64,000 bases of DNA, from the NCBI RefSeq assembly GCF_016919445.1, contig NZ_CP070356.1, forward strand, positions 4,157,502-4,221,501. The letters run 5' to 3'. The stretch is from Pseudomonas sp. PDNC002 (GTDB taxonomy: Bacteria > Pseudomonadota > Gammaproteobacteria > Pseudomonadales > Pseudomonadaceae). Below, piece by piece: positions 56,481 to 64,000 of the stretch. How positions within the stretch are numbered: position 1 is the stretch's first letter; each line of letters starts with the position of its first letter. A program made the position numbers and the translations under genes. Under the pieces are notes generated by a model, which saw only the letters and a program-made list of their open reading frames with translations, made no database searches and was not told where the DNA came from.

Positions 56481-57467
56481 ATGACGCCCAATTTTTCCCT
56501 GCCGCTGCCCGATGGTCGCCAACTGTCCGCCGACAGCGGCGCCGCTGGCCTGACCTTGCTGCTCGACGGCGAGCCGCTGCTGGCTGCGCAACGCGAAGGC
56601 GAGTGCTGGCAGCTCAGTGGTGCAGTCACCCGCGAAGCCCTCTGGGCGCTGGCCTACTGGAGCTTTGCCGTCGACGCGCGGAGCGAGCGTGTGCAGTTCG
56701 CTGCCGCCAGCGTGCCCGCCGAGGCCTTCGAGCAAGGTCTGGTGAGCCGCGATGAAGTCGGTGGCCGCCTGCAGATCGAGCGCGCGGCGTTCTGGCAACT
56801 GCCTGCTGCCTGGCACAAGGGCGTGGCCAGCGCGGACTACCCGCAGGTCTATCGCATGAGCAGCGGCCGCCGTCATCCGCTGCGCGCGCCCAAGCCGCAG
56901 GGTGAGGTCTATCGCCGCTTCGATGCGAAGTTGGGCCAATGGATTTCCCTGCGCACCCTCGACATCGACCTGGACCTGGAGCGCTTCAACCGCTGGCAGA
57001 ACAGCCCGCGCGTGCTGGAGTTCTGGCAGGAAGGCGGCACCCTGGAGCAGCACCGTACTTATCTGGAAAAAGCCGCGGCCGACCCGCACACCACCACCCT
57101 GATCGGCTGCATCGACGACGAGCCCTTCGCCTACTACGAAGCCTACTGGGCCAAGGAAGACCGCATCGCGCCGTTCTACGAAGTGGGCGACTACGACCGC
57201 GGCATCCACATGCTGGTGGGCGAGGAATCCCATCGCGGCCCGCACAAGGTGGAAAGCTGGATGACCGCCCTGGTGCATTACCTGCTGCTGGACGACCCGC
57301 GCACCCAGCGCATCGTCGCCGAGCCGCGCGCCGACAACGCGAAGATGATCGGCCACATGCAGCGCCTGGGCTTCTGGCGCGAGAAGGAATTCAACTTCCC
57401 GCACAAGCGCGCCGCGCTGATGGTGCAGAGCCGGGAAACCTTCTTCGAGCGTTGCGGCCTGTGCTGA
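56481..57467 (+). CDS. GNAT N-hydroxyornithine acyltransferase (IucB/RhbD type)
   Basis: ATG 56481 (AAAGGTT upstream) gives 328 aa. The C-terminal half is a GNAT fold of the AlcB/IucB siderophore acyltransferase family: FNRWQNSPRVLEFWQEGG, TLIGCIDDEPFAYYEAYWAK, DYDRGIHMLVGEE, HRGPHKVESWMTALVHYLL, and the closing GHMQRLGFWREKEF. It acylates N5-hydroxyornithine, most likely with acetyl, giving the hydroxamate. No PvdF-type formyltransferase is present in the locus, so both hydroxamates may carry the same acyl group. Followed 31 bases later by the fhuF-like gene. Confidence 0.9.
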   Translation: MTPNFSLPLPDGRQLSADSGAAGLTLLLDGEPLLAAQREGECWQLSGAVTREALWALAYWSFAVDARSERVQFAAASVPAEAFEQGLVSRDEVGGRLQIERAAFWQLPAAWHKGVASADYPQVYRMSSGRRHPLRAPKPQGEVYRRFDAKLGQWISLRTLDIDLDLERFNRWQNSPRVLEFWQEGGTLEQHRTYLEKAAADPHTTTLIGCIDDEPFAYYEAYWAKEDRIAPFYEVGDYDRGIHMLVGEESHRGPHKVESWMTALVHYLLLDDPRTQRIVAEPRADNAKMIGHMQRLGFWREKEFNFPHKRAALMVQSRETFFERCGLC

Positions 57468-57498
57468 CAGGTTGGTGCTCCGACGCTGAGGGCTGCGT

Positions 57499-58254
57499 GT
57501 GATCGCAGCCCTCGCACCGTTGTACTTCGGCGAGTTCGCCAGCTACCGCGAGGTGCTGGTGACGCGCGACGATCCCCGGCCTTCGATCCCCGTCCGCGCG
57601 TTGCTGGAGCGGGAGATGCTCGACAGCGTGCTGCGCCGCTTCGACCCGCCCCACGCCGATGGCGACCGGCGCGCGCTGGCCTCGCAGTGGTCCAAGTGGT
57701 ACCTGGTGCGGATCGTCCCGCCGGTCGTGGCCGCCGCGCTGGTGCTCGGTCGCACGTTGCCGCTGGACTTCGACGACGTGGACGTGGTGCTGGATGCCCA
57801 GGGCATTCCCGAGGCATTCAAGCTGCCAGGGGAGGGTGGGCCGTTCGCTGCGCCGCCGGGTGATCCGTTCCAGCGCTTCGCCCATCTGCTGGAAGGTCAC
57901 CTGCAACCCTTCGTGCAACGGCTCGCCGCCGAGGTGCGCCTGTCGCCCAAGGTGCTCTGGAGCAACGCCGGGAATTACTTCGAATGGTTCATCGGCGAGA
58001 TGGGCAAGTTGCCGCCGTTGGCGCCGCTGCTGGGACAGGGGCGGGAGCTGCTGGAAACCGAGCGCCGGCCGGATGGCACGCGCAATCCGCTGTACAAGCC
58101 GATCCAGTACGTCGAGGTGCCCTGCGCGCAGCGCCCGGACGGGCTATGGCGGCAGCGGCGTACCTGCTGCATTCGCTATCGGCTGGGGGAGATCGGCAAT
58201 TGCGACAACTGCCCGCTGATCGATGAGCCACCCGCCGAAGCGAGCGATCTGTAG
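57499..58254 (+). CDS. FhuF-like ferric-siderophore reductase
   Basis: A 251-aa protein with a GTG start preceded by GAGGG. The C-terminal [2Fe-2S] ligands appear as RTCCIRYRLGEIGNCDNC (residues about 224-241), the C-C-x10-C-x2-C pattern of FhuF. FhuF reduces Fe(III) in hydroxamate complexes in the cytoplasm to free the iron. It is cotranscribed with the acyltransferase, as in ornibactin (OrbF) clusters. The stop TAG is part of the palindromic repeat that starts at 58251. Confidence 0.88.
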   Translation: MIAALAPLYFGEFASYREVLVTRDDPRPSIPVRALLEREMLDSVLRRFDPPHADGDRRALASQWSKWYLVRIVPPVVAAALVLGRTLPLDFDDVDVVLDAQGIPEAFKLPGEGGPFAAPPGDPFQRFAHLLEGHLQPFVQRLAAEVRLSPKVLWSNAGNYFEWFIGEMGKLPPLAPLLGQGRELLETERRPDGTRNPLYKPIQYVEVPCAQRPDGLWRQRRTCCIRYRLGEIGNCDNCPLIDEPPAEASDL

Positions 58255-58325
58255 GGCACATAACGCGTCAGCGTTATCCGCCATCGAGGATTCTGCGCAT
58301 AACCTGTTCCAGGTTATGCGCCCTA
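58251..58325. repeat. GTAGGGC inverted repeat (same family as in NRPS2)
   Basis: GTAGGGCACATAACGCGTCA opens the element and an arm ending GTTATGCGCCCTAC closes it. It belongs to the family inserted in NRPS2 at 35782-35865. Its first bases supply the stop codon of the fhuF-like gene. It begins the roughly 400-base repeat-filled gap before the convergent ATPase gene. Confidence 0.75.
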
Positions 58326-58357
58326 CGGTGCTTTGTCATGCGTCCTACGGTGCTTTT

Positions 58358-58603
58358 GTAGGAGCGGAGCTTCTCCGCGATCGCGGGCAAAGCCCGCGCC
58401 CATGCACGCGCAATATGCCTCCGCTCGCCGGTTGGCAAGGATTCATCCGCGCAGGATATCGCGGACAAGGTCCGCTCCTACGAGATGCCACCAATGCAAT
58501 ACCCCGTCGCTCACCAGACGGAGTGGAAGCTCTAGCACAGGAACTGTCTCGCCACTGATCGCCGAAGCTTGCATCTCCGTAGGAGCGGACTCTGTCCGCG
58601 ATC
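58358..58603. repeat. REP cluster before the ATPase gene
   Basis: REP arms GTAGGAGCGGAGCTTCTCCG (58358) and GCGGACAAGGTCCGCTCCTA (up to 58480) form one doublet, and a further single arm GTAGGAGCGGACTCTGTCCG lies at 58579. No gene is seen in 58326-58650. It is a likely bidirectional terminator between convergent genes. Confidence 0.75.
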
Positions 58604-58650
58604 GGTCAGGCGTCGCTGTGGATTCGCAGGTTGATTCCGCGTTCAGTAAC

Positions 58651-59418
58651 TCAGCGCAGATAACTGATCGGCGACCCATCCACCGGGTTGTTCAGCACGC
58701 CCATGGGAATCCCGTAGATATCTTCCAGCGTTTCCCCGCGCATCAGCTCCGCCGGCGAGCCCTGGGCCAGCAGGCGGCCTCCATGCAGGGCGATCAGGTG
58801 ATCGCAGTAACGCGCCGCCATGTTGATGTCGTGCAGCACCACCAGCACGCCCAGGCCCAGTTCGCGGCTGAGTTCGTGGACACGGGAGAGCACTTCCACC
58901 TGATGGGCGATATCCAGCGCCGAGGTGGGTTCGTCCAGCAGCAGGTAGCGGCTGTTCTGCGCCAGCAGCATGGCCAGCCAGACGCGCTGGCGTTCACCAC
59001 CGGAAAGCAGGTCTACCGGGCGATCGGCGAAGGCCTGGGTATCGGTCAGCTCCAGCGCTCGGTCGATCTGCTTGCGGTCTTCGCCGGTGACGCGGCCCAG
59101 CGCGCCGTGCCACGGGTAGCGACCGAACGCGACCAGCTCGCGCACGGTCAGGCCGTCGGTCTGCGGCAGTTGCTGCGGCAGGTAGGCCACCTGGCGTGCG
59201 AAGTCGCGGTTGCCCCAGTCCTGCAACGGTTTGCCGTCCAGGCGGATACTGCCGCCGCTGGCCTGCTGCTGGCGGGCCAGCAGCTTGAGCAGGGTGGACT
59301 TGCCCGAACCGTTGTGGCCGATCAGGCCGATCATGTTGCCGTCGGCCAGTTGCAGGCTCAGCGGTTGCAGAAGGGTGCGACCGGGGACGCTGAAACTGAC
59401 ATTTTCCAGTTCGAACAT
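58651..59418 (-). CDS. FhuC/FecE-like siderophore ABC ATPase
   Basis: A 255-aa ABC ATPase: Walker A GHNGSGKST (residues about 34-42), signature LLSGGERQRVW near 137, Walker B YLLLDEPTSALD near 158 and H-loop VVLHD near 192. The VAYLPQQLP Q-loop and QVEVLSRVHEL spacing fit iron-siderophore importers of the FhuC/FepC type. It supplies the ATPase for the fused permease at 45171-47180, from which it is separated by about 11 kb. A Fur-like box lies upstream. Confidence 0.92.
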   Translation of the reverse strand: MFELENVSFSVPGRTLLQPLSLQLADGNMIGLIGHNGSGKSTLLKLLARQQQASGGSIRLDGKPLQDWGNRDFARQVAYLPQQLPQTDGLTVRELVAFGRYPWHGALGRVTGEDRKQIDRALELTDTQAFADRPVDLLSGGERQRVWLAMLLAQNSRYLLLDEPTSALDIAHQVEVLSRVHELSRELGLGVLVVLHDINMAARYCDHLIALHGGRLLAQGSPAELMRGETLEDIYGIPMGVLNNPVDGSPISYLR

Positions 59419-59476
59419 GGGGTCATCCGTATGGGCGGCGTGGCCGGAAAAAGCGGGAGCCCGACTCTAATCCAAT

Positions 59477-59491
59477 CGCTAATGGTTATCA
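59477..59491 (-). promoter_or_regulatory. Fur-like box upstream of ATPase gene
   Basis: On the minus strand TGATAAC-C-ATTAGCG fits the left half of the 7-1-7 Fur pattern almost perfectly and the right half partly. It lies about 60 bases before the ATPase start and also sits in the divergent spacer to the helicase gene. Confidence 0.55.
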
Positions 59492-59584
59492 ATTTTCCAA
59501 GGCCTTGCGGAACCGCCCGATCGCTTACCTGTCACTGTCCGAAAGCGCTTATGATTCAACGCTGTAATTGATCGGGTAGGGCCC

Positions 59585-61540
59585 ATGGAGTCTGCTGTCG
59601 AACGCTACAAACGCCTGCTCGCCGAGGCCCTGGCGCGTTATTTCCCCCGTACCACCGAATACCTGCGCGCCGAACGCGAAGCGGCGCAGCCTCGTGGACG
59701 CGGCAAGACAAAGGGCAATGCCAAGGCGCCGGCCAAGCGCACGGCGAAAGCGAAGAACGGCGAAGGGCCTGCGCCCAGGCGCCCGCGAGCTCCAGCCGCA
59801 GCGGGTATCTATGGCACCGCCAAGGCCCCCGATGAACAGCACGCCCTCGACATGCGCCAGCGAGTGGCCCAGGCCGCCGCCCACGGGGTGATCAGCCTGC
59901 CGTCGGACGAACAGTGGGCGATGATCCTCGCGCCCGATCCGCTGACCCGTATCTTCGCCGGCGCCGGTTCCGGCAAGTCGACGACGCTGGTCCTGCGTGT
60001 CGTCTACATGCTCTGCCATCTGGGCATCCAGGCCGAGCGGGTGACGGTGATTTCCTTCACCAATGCCTCCTGCGCGCAACTGCGCGAGCAACTGGTGAAA
60101 GTGCTCGGCTACTGGGGCCATCCCTTCGACGCGGCGCAGGCGCGCCAGTGCGTGCGGACCTTCCATTCGGCCATGGGCACCCTGGCGAAAGTGGCACTGA
60201 AGAATCCGCGCTGGTTCGAGCAGCTGGACGAACGCACCCCGGCAGACGAGCTGGACAACCCCTTGCTCGCCGGCCGCCTGCGCCCGGCGCAGCAGCGGCT
60301 GCTCAAGCAGGTCTACCAGCAGTGCTATGCCGACCAGCACGAATTCCGCGTCCTGGTGCACCAGTTGCTGGAGCTTCCGCCACCTCCCGAAGCCGGGGAC
60401 GACGGCAAGCCGCCACGCATCGGCAAGGCGCCACTGGATGCCTTCAAGCTCGGCGGCGAGTTCACGGCACTCCCGCTGTTCGAAGCCTTCTACGCCCAGG
60501 CCGGATTCATCGAGAGCATCGGCCTGCGCATCGCCCAGTTGCAGCCGAAGAAGCTCGGCTGTCCGGCGCGCGAACGGCAGTTCGTCGAAGCGCTGCAACT
60601 GTTCTGGGCCGCTTTCGACAATGCGCTGCAGGAGCAGGGCCTGCTGACCTTCAACCTGGCCTTCCAGCGCCTCACCGACCAGCTCGGCGACGGCAAGTTG
60701 CCGGCCGCAGCCCTGGCACCGTTCCAGCATCTGCTGATCGATGAGTTCCAGGATGTCTCTCCGCAGATCGTCCAGTGGTTGCAGGCGTTGCACCGAGACC
60801 TGGCCAAGCGTGGCGAGGCGGTCAGCCTGATGGCCATCGGTGATGACTGGCAGTCCATCTACGCCTGGCGCGGCAGCTCGCCGGAGCTGTTCATGGACTT
60901 CGATCGCCACTTCCCCAGCAAGGGCCGGCGCAAGAGCCGCGTGCTGCTGCTGGAAACCAACTACCGCAGCATTGACCCGGTGATCCGCGACGGCGAGCGG
61001 GTGCTGGTGGGCGTGGCGAACAAGCAGGCCAAGACCTGTCGAGCCTTCAAGTCGACAGAAGCGGGCGACCATGGCGTGAAGCTGGTGCAGCGCTTCGATG
61101 CGCGGAACAACCTGCCAATCCTGTTGGAAGAAATCCGCAAGCAGTGCGAGCACGTGGCCGCGCGTGGCTCGCGGGAGAAGACCGCCGTGCTGCTGCTCAG
61201 CCGGCGCAACGAGACCCTGCAGACCATTCTCGGCGCACTGGATCGCAAGCTGCCGGTGAAGGGCATGACCATCCACCGCGCCAAGGGCCTGCAGGCGGAG
61301 GTGGCGATCATCGTCGACGACTGCGCACCGCCGGAAAAGCATCCGCTGCGTAGCGCCGTGTACGCAGCCTCGGGCTTCTTCACCAGCAGCTATGACCAGG
61401 CCCAGCAGGATGAGCAACTGCGCCTGGCCTACGTGGCGATCACCCGTGGCGTGAGCCGGGTGTTCTGGTTCACCCGCAAGGCCCAGGGGCCGACGGCGAT
61501 CCTGGCCATGCGGCGCAACGTGGAAGCTGCGCCCGCCTGA
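59585..61540 (+). CDS. UvrD/Rep-family superfamily 1 helicase
   Basis: A 651-aa SF1 helicase: Walker A FAGAGSGKST near residue 127, motif Ia VISFTNASCAQLREQL, Walker B LLIDEFQDVSP near residue 384, motif III AIGDDWQSIYAWRGS near 416, motif IV LLLETNYRS and motif V/VI TIHRAKGLQAEV with YVAITRG. The N-terminal ~75 residues carry a Lys/Arg/Ala/Pro-rich low-complexity stretch (residues about 35-75) before the core. It resembles helicase IV or Rep-like DNA helicases; its exact role is uncertain. Unrelated to the siderophore genes. Confidence 0.88.
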   Translation: MESAVERYKRLLAEALARYFPRTTEYLRAEREAAQPRGRGKTKGNAKAPAKRTAKAKNGEGPAPRRPRAPAAAGIYGTAKAPDEQHALDMRQRVAQAAAHGVISLPSDEQWAMILAPDPLTRIFAGAGSGKSTTLVLRVVYMLCHLGIQAERVTVISFTNASCAQLREQLVKVLGYWGHPFDAAQARQCVRTFHSAMGTLAKVALKNPRWFEQLDERTPADELDNPLLAGRLRPAQQRLLKQVYQQCYADQHEFRVLVHQLLELPPPPEAGDDGKPPRIGKAPLDAFKLGGEFTALPLFEAFYAQAGFIESIGLRIAQLQPKKLGCPARERQFVEALQLFWAAFDNALQEQGLLTFNLAFQRLTDQLGDGKLPAAALAPFQHLLIDEFQDVSPQIVQWLQALHRDLAKRGEAVSLMAIGDDWQSIYAWRGSSPELFMDFDRHFPSKGRRKSRVLLLETNYRSIDPVIRDGERVLVGVANKQAKTCRAFKSTEAGDHGVKLVQRFDARNNLPILLEEIRKQCEHVAARGSREKTAVLLLSRRNETLQTILGALDRKLPVKGMTIHRAKGLQAEVAIIVDDCAPPEKHPLRSAVYAASGFFTSSYDQAQQDEQLRLAYVAITRGVSRVFWFTRKAQGPTAILAMRRNVEAAPA

Positions 61541-61543
61541 CGA

Positions 61544-61885
61544 TCAATCGTCGCGGGTGAGGACTTCCAGCAGTTCGATCTCGAACAGCAGGTTGGAGTT
61601 GGGCTGGATATGCGCGCCGACCTGGCGCTCGCCGTAGGCCAGGTGCGCCGGGACGAAGAGCTTGCGCTTGCCGCCGACCTTCATGCCCATCAGGCCCTGG
61701 TCCCAGCCCTTGATCACCCGGCCGGTGCCGATCACGCACTGGAACGGACGGCCCTTGTCGTAGGACGAATCGAAGACGGTGCCGTCCTCCAGGGTGCCCT
61801 TGTACTGGGTGGTGATCAGGGCGCCCTTGACCACGGCCTTGCCGTCGCCGACGACGATATCTTCGATCTGCAGTTCGTTGCTCAT
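61544..61885 (-). CDS. FKBP-type peptidyl-prolyl cis-trans isomerase
   Basis: ATG 61885 gives 113 aa, a single FKBP domain: VVKGALITTQYKGTLEDGTV, FDSSYDKGRPFQCVIGTG, RVIKGWDQGLMGMKVGGKRK, then LAYGERQVGAHIQPNSNLLF near the end. No signal peptide, so it should be cytoplasmic. It catalyses proline isomerisation in protein folding. The stop is three bases from the convergent helicase stop. Confidence 0.92.
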   Translation of the reverse strand: MSNELQIEDIVVGDGKAVVKGALITTQYKGTLEDGTVFDSSYDKGRPFQCVIGTGRVIKGWDQGLMGMKVGGKRKLFVPAHLAYGERQVGAHIQPNSNLLFEIELLEVLTRDD

Positions 61886-61952
61886 GGGGTGTTCTCGTGT
61901 TGCGGTGGCGAAGGGCGTGCGTTTTCGCAGGAAAGTCCGGCGCTGGCAAGCC

Positions 61953-62357
61953 TCATTCGGGCTTGGCGTAGAGGCTCGCCTGCTGGCCGCTGCGGGCGCG
62001 CCCCCAGATTTCCTCATCGCTCAGGCCGGTCTGGATCAGCTCCACTGGAACGCCGCCGTCGATGATCACCGCGACGCGGTAGTCGTCGATAGGCTCGTAA
62101 GGGCCGAGGATCACTTCCTTGCCTCGCACCGCGCGCTCCAGGTCGGAGACCTTGAAGGCGGGATGCGGTTGGGTACGCATGAGTACGTGCAAGGTGCTGC
62201 CAGGGCCGAATCGGTGGTACTGCACGTGCAGCAACTCGGTGCTCGCATCGCTGGTGTACATGTCGTACAGCGCGCTGTAGCGCTCGCCCTCGCGCGGCTC
62301 ATCGCTGGGAATGCCCATGTGGTGGAACTCGTAGGTGACGCCGTCGCGCTCGAACAT
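61953..62357 (-). CDS. VOC-like hypothetical protein
   Basis: ATG 62357 gives 134 aa. FHHMGIPSDEP at the start and HPAFKVSDLERAV with VELIQTG toward the end have the pattern of vicinal-oxygen-chelate proteins (glyoxalase/bleomycin-resistance fold), with candidate metal residues His 12 and Glu near 111. The family is broad and no substrate can be assigned. Located between an FKBP gene and a lipoprotein gene; a longer upstream frame is not supported. Confidence 0.65.
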   Translation of the reverse strand: MFERDGVTYEFHHMGIPSDEPREGERYSALYDMYTSDASTELLHVQYHRFGPGSTLHVLMRTQPHPAFKVSDLERAVRGKEVILGPYEPIDDYRVAVIIDGGVPVELIQTGLSDEEIWGRARSGQQASLYAKPE

Positions 62358-62536
62358 GTGCCGTTTCCTCGCTGAAACAGGCGAGCAGTCTGCTCCGGTC
62401 ACGGATGGCCGTCGAGCCTGACCGTCCGTCGCAAAACGCCGTGGCGACGGGAAATCCGTGGAATCCGGGCAATGCTCAGCAAGCTGGATGGCACGCGCCA
62501 TCGGGGTCGGCAATCGAACCTCACAAGGAGACCTAC

Positions 62537-63007
62537 ATGAAGCACCTCAAGCATGGATTCCTCGCCTGGCTCTGCGCTTTCCTGGTCGGCTGCGCCGCTA
62601 TGGATACGGGCGGGGGTGGCAGCGGTAACGCCGGGCCGGGAGAGATGGAGATCCGTACGGGTGTGGTCGAGCAGGTGACCGATACTCAGGTGAAGACCAA
62701 CCATGACACCGGCGTTGGCGCCATTCTGGGCGGACTCGGGGGCGTGGCGCTGGGTAGCCTGATCGGTCGGGGTACCGGGCGCGACGTGGCGATGATCGCC
62801 GGTGCGCTGGCCGGTGGCGTGGGCGGCAACTACGCCGAGCAGCGCCAGTACGACAAGCCGCAGGAAGCGCAGCAGATCATCGTGCGGATGAAGAACGGCG
62901 TGCTGGTCTCGGTGACCCAGCCGGTGAATGCCGAGCTCAAGCCCGGCAGCAAGGTCTACATCGAAGGGCAGGGCGCCGGCGCCCGCGTGGTGCCGCAGAA
63001 CGACTGA
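62537..63007 (+). CDS. Glycine-zipper outer-membrane lipoprotein
   Basis: ATG 62537 after AAGGAG gives 156 aa. The signal peptide ends in a lipobox (FLVGC, cleavage before the Cys). The mature part has a glycine-rich stretch (GAILGGLGGVALGSLIGRGT and GALAGGVGGNYAEQ, residues about 56-95), the glycine-zipper pair of SlyB/Pcp-type 17-kDa surface lipoproteins. Role is probably envelope stability; not tied to its neighbours. Confidence 0.85.
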   Translation: MKHLKHGFLAWLCAFLVGCAAMDTGGGGSGNAGPGEMEIRTGVVEQVTDTQVKTNHDTGVGAILGGLGGVALGSLIGRGTGRDVAMIAGALAGGVGGNYAEQRQYDKPQEAQQIIVRMKNGVLVSVTQPVNAELKPGSKVYIEGQGAGARVVPQND

Positions 63008-63009
63008 GG

Positions 63010-63921
63010 TCAGTCGACCAGCTCGGCCAGTGCCCAGTCGCGGAAGGCCCTTACCCGTGGGTCTTCCGCACTGGCCTGCGGGTAGACCAGGTTATAGGCA
63101 TAGTCCTGGGCGACGCGCACGCCCAGCTCGAACGGCTGCACCAGCAGGCCCTGTTCCAGTTCGCGGGCAACCATGGCCTGGTCGGCCAGCCCGACCGCGC
63201 CACCTTCCAGCACGGCCTGCACCACATGGCTGGTGTCCTCGAAGATCACGCAGCTGCTGGCGTCGAAGTCTTCCACGCCAGCGGCTGCCATCCAGCGCGA
63301 CCAGTCCGGCCAGGCGGCGCCTTCGGTCTCGCACACCACATGGCACAAGGTATGCGCCTGCAGATCGCGCGGCTCGCGCAAGGGCGGGCCTTCGCTGAGC
63401 AGGCTCGGGCAGCACACCGGCACTATCTGGGTATCGAACAGGCGCTCCGCGACCAGGCCGGGGTAGTGTCCGCTGCCGAAGCGGATGGCCAGGTCGATGT
63501 CGTCGACGGCGAAATCCCGCAGCTCGTCGCTGATATCGAAACTGAGCTTCAGCCCCGGATGCAGTGCGCGGAACTTTGGCAGGCGCGGTAGCAGCCAGTG
63601 CGTGGCGAACCGGGCTGTCAGCGAGACCCGTAGCTGCTCGGACGTTCGCGCCAGCCGCCGGGCGCGGACGGTGGCGCGGTGCAGCAGACCGAGGGATTCG
63701 ACCGCCGCTTCCAGCAGCAACGCGCCCGCCGGGGTCAGTTGGATGCTGCGACTGGTGCGCACGAACAAACCGAGGCCGAGCTGGTCTTCCAGCTCCTTGA
63801 TCTGGTGGCTGACCGCGGCGGGCGTCAGGCCGACTTCTTCCGCCGCACGGGTGAAATTGAGGTGACGGCCAGCCGCCTCGAAGGTGCGCAGGGCACGGAT
63901 GCCGGGAAAGGAGCGACTCAT
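63010..63921 (-). CDS. GcvA-like LysR-family regulator
   Basis: A 303-aa LysR regulator: FPGIRALRTFEAAGRHLNFT and RAAEEVGLTPAAVSHQIKEL mark the DNA-binding domain, followed by LGLGLFVRTSR and an effector domain with the GcvA-like LRVSLTARFATHWLLPRL and DLAIRFGSGHYPGL. The stop lies two bases from the convergent lipoprotein stop. The target is probably the divergent gene beyond the window edge; nothing else is seen in 63922-64000. Confidence 0.9.
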   Translation of the reverse strand: MSRSFPGIRALRTFEAAGRHLNFTRAAEEVGLTPAAVSHQIKELEDQLGLGLFVRTSRSIQLTPAGALLLEAAVESLGLLHRATVRARRLARTSEQLRVSLTARFATHWLLPRLPKFRALHPGLKLSFDISDELRDFAVDDIDLAIRFGSGHYPGLVAERLFDTQIVPVCCPSLLSEGPPLREPRDLQAHTLCHVVCETEGAAWPDWSRWMAAAGVEDFDASSCVIFEDTSHVVQAVLEGGAVGLADQAMVARELEQGLLVQPFELGVRVAQDYAYNLVYPQASAEDPRVRAFRDWALAELVD

Positions 63922-64000
63922 CGATCTTCAAATCCTGCTTGATAATCCGTCGAGAAATACTCGTTTTTCCTGGCTTCGTCAAAGGCCGATAGTGGCTTCA

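Overview
The window is high-GC gammaproteobacterial DNA that looks like Pseudomonas. The evidence is dense co-oriented genes, a PvdS-type sigma factor with matching iron-starvation promoters, Pseudomonas-style REP palindromes (GTAGGAGCGAGC type), and MocR, LysR and FhuF-type accessory genes. No rRNA, tRNA, transposase, phage gene or CRISPR array was seen. The first gene is cut by the left edge.

Left flank (1-19.6 kb). This holds a Bat-type operon: a DUF58 protein, a DUF4381 protein, two VWA proteins and a BatD-like protein. It is followed by an exported HAD phosphatase, an exported sulfatase and a membrane protein fused to a spermidine-synthase-like domain. Ordinary metabolic and regulatory genes come next: an SDR, an ABM monooxygenase, a MocR regulator divergent from an AhpD-like protein, an MFS transporter with a LysR regulator divergent from a nitronate monooxygenase, and an EamA exporter divergent from an AraC regulator.

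Centre (19.6-59.4 kb). This is a roughly 40 kb siderophore locus. A PvdS-like ECF sigma factor under a Fur-box promoter diverges from mbtH, a type II thioesterase, a SyrP/TauD-type beta-hydroxylase, two giant NRPSs (4262 and 2626 aa) and an alpha/beta hydrolase. On the opposite strand lie a fused FhuB-like permease, a Tat-exported FhuD-like binding protein, a TonB receptor with a signalling domain, a PvdE-like ABC exporter and FecR. Divergent from FecR come FecI, ornithine N5-oxygenase (pvdA), an N-hydroxyornithine acyltransferase and an FhuF-like reductase, then a convergent FhuC-like ATPase. Hand-read adenylation codes and the domain order predict fatty acyl - N5-acyl-N5-OH-Orn - D-(beta-OH-Asp) - Ser - Gly - D-(N5-acyl-N5-OH-Orn). 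Two hydroxamates plus one beta-hydroxyaspartate would give six iron ligands. The OH-Orn/D-OH-Asp/Ser core recalls ornibactin and malleobactin, but the fatty-acid loading module, the Gly module and a terminal epimerase with no thioesterase make this an unusual assembly line. I cannot tell from sequence alone whether the product is already described.

Regulation visible in the sequence: Fur-like boxes occur at the sigma gene, pvdA, FecI/FecR, the receptor and the ATPase. PvdS-type promoters (TAAAT-N16-CGT) are exact upstream of pvdA and of the acyltransferase and near-exact upstream of mbtH. FecI, FecR and the receptor's N-terminal domain form a second, surface-signalling tier.

Repeats. Three families of palindromic repeats fill the intergenic spaces. 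One copy sits in frame inside the second NRPS. A five-copy 185-bp tandem array lies between the two convergent halves of the siderophore locus.

Right flank (59.5-64 kb). This contains a UvrD-family helicase, an FKBP isomerase, a VOC-like protein, a glycine-zipper lipoprotein and a GcvA-like LysR regulator.
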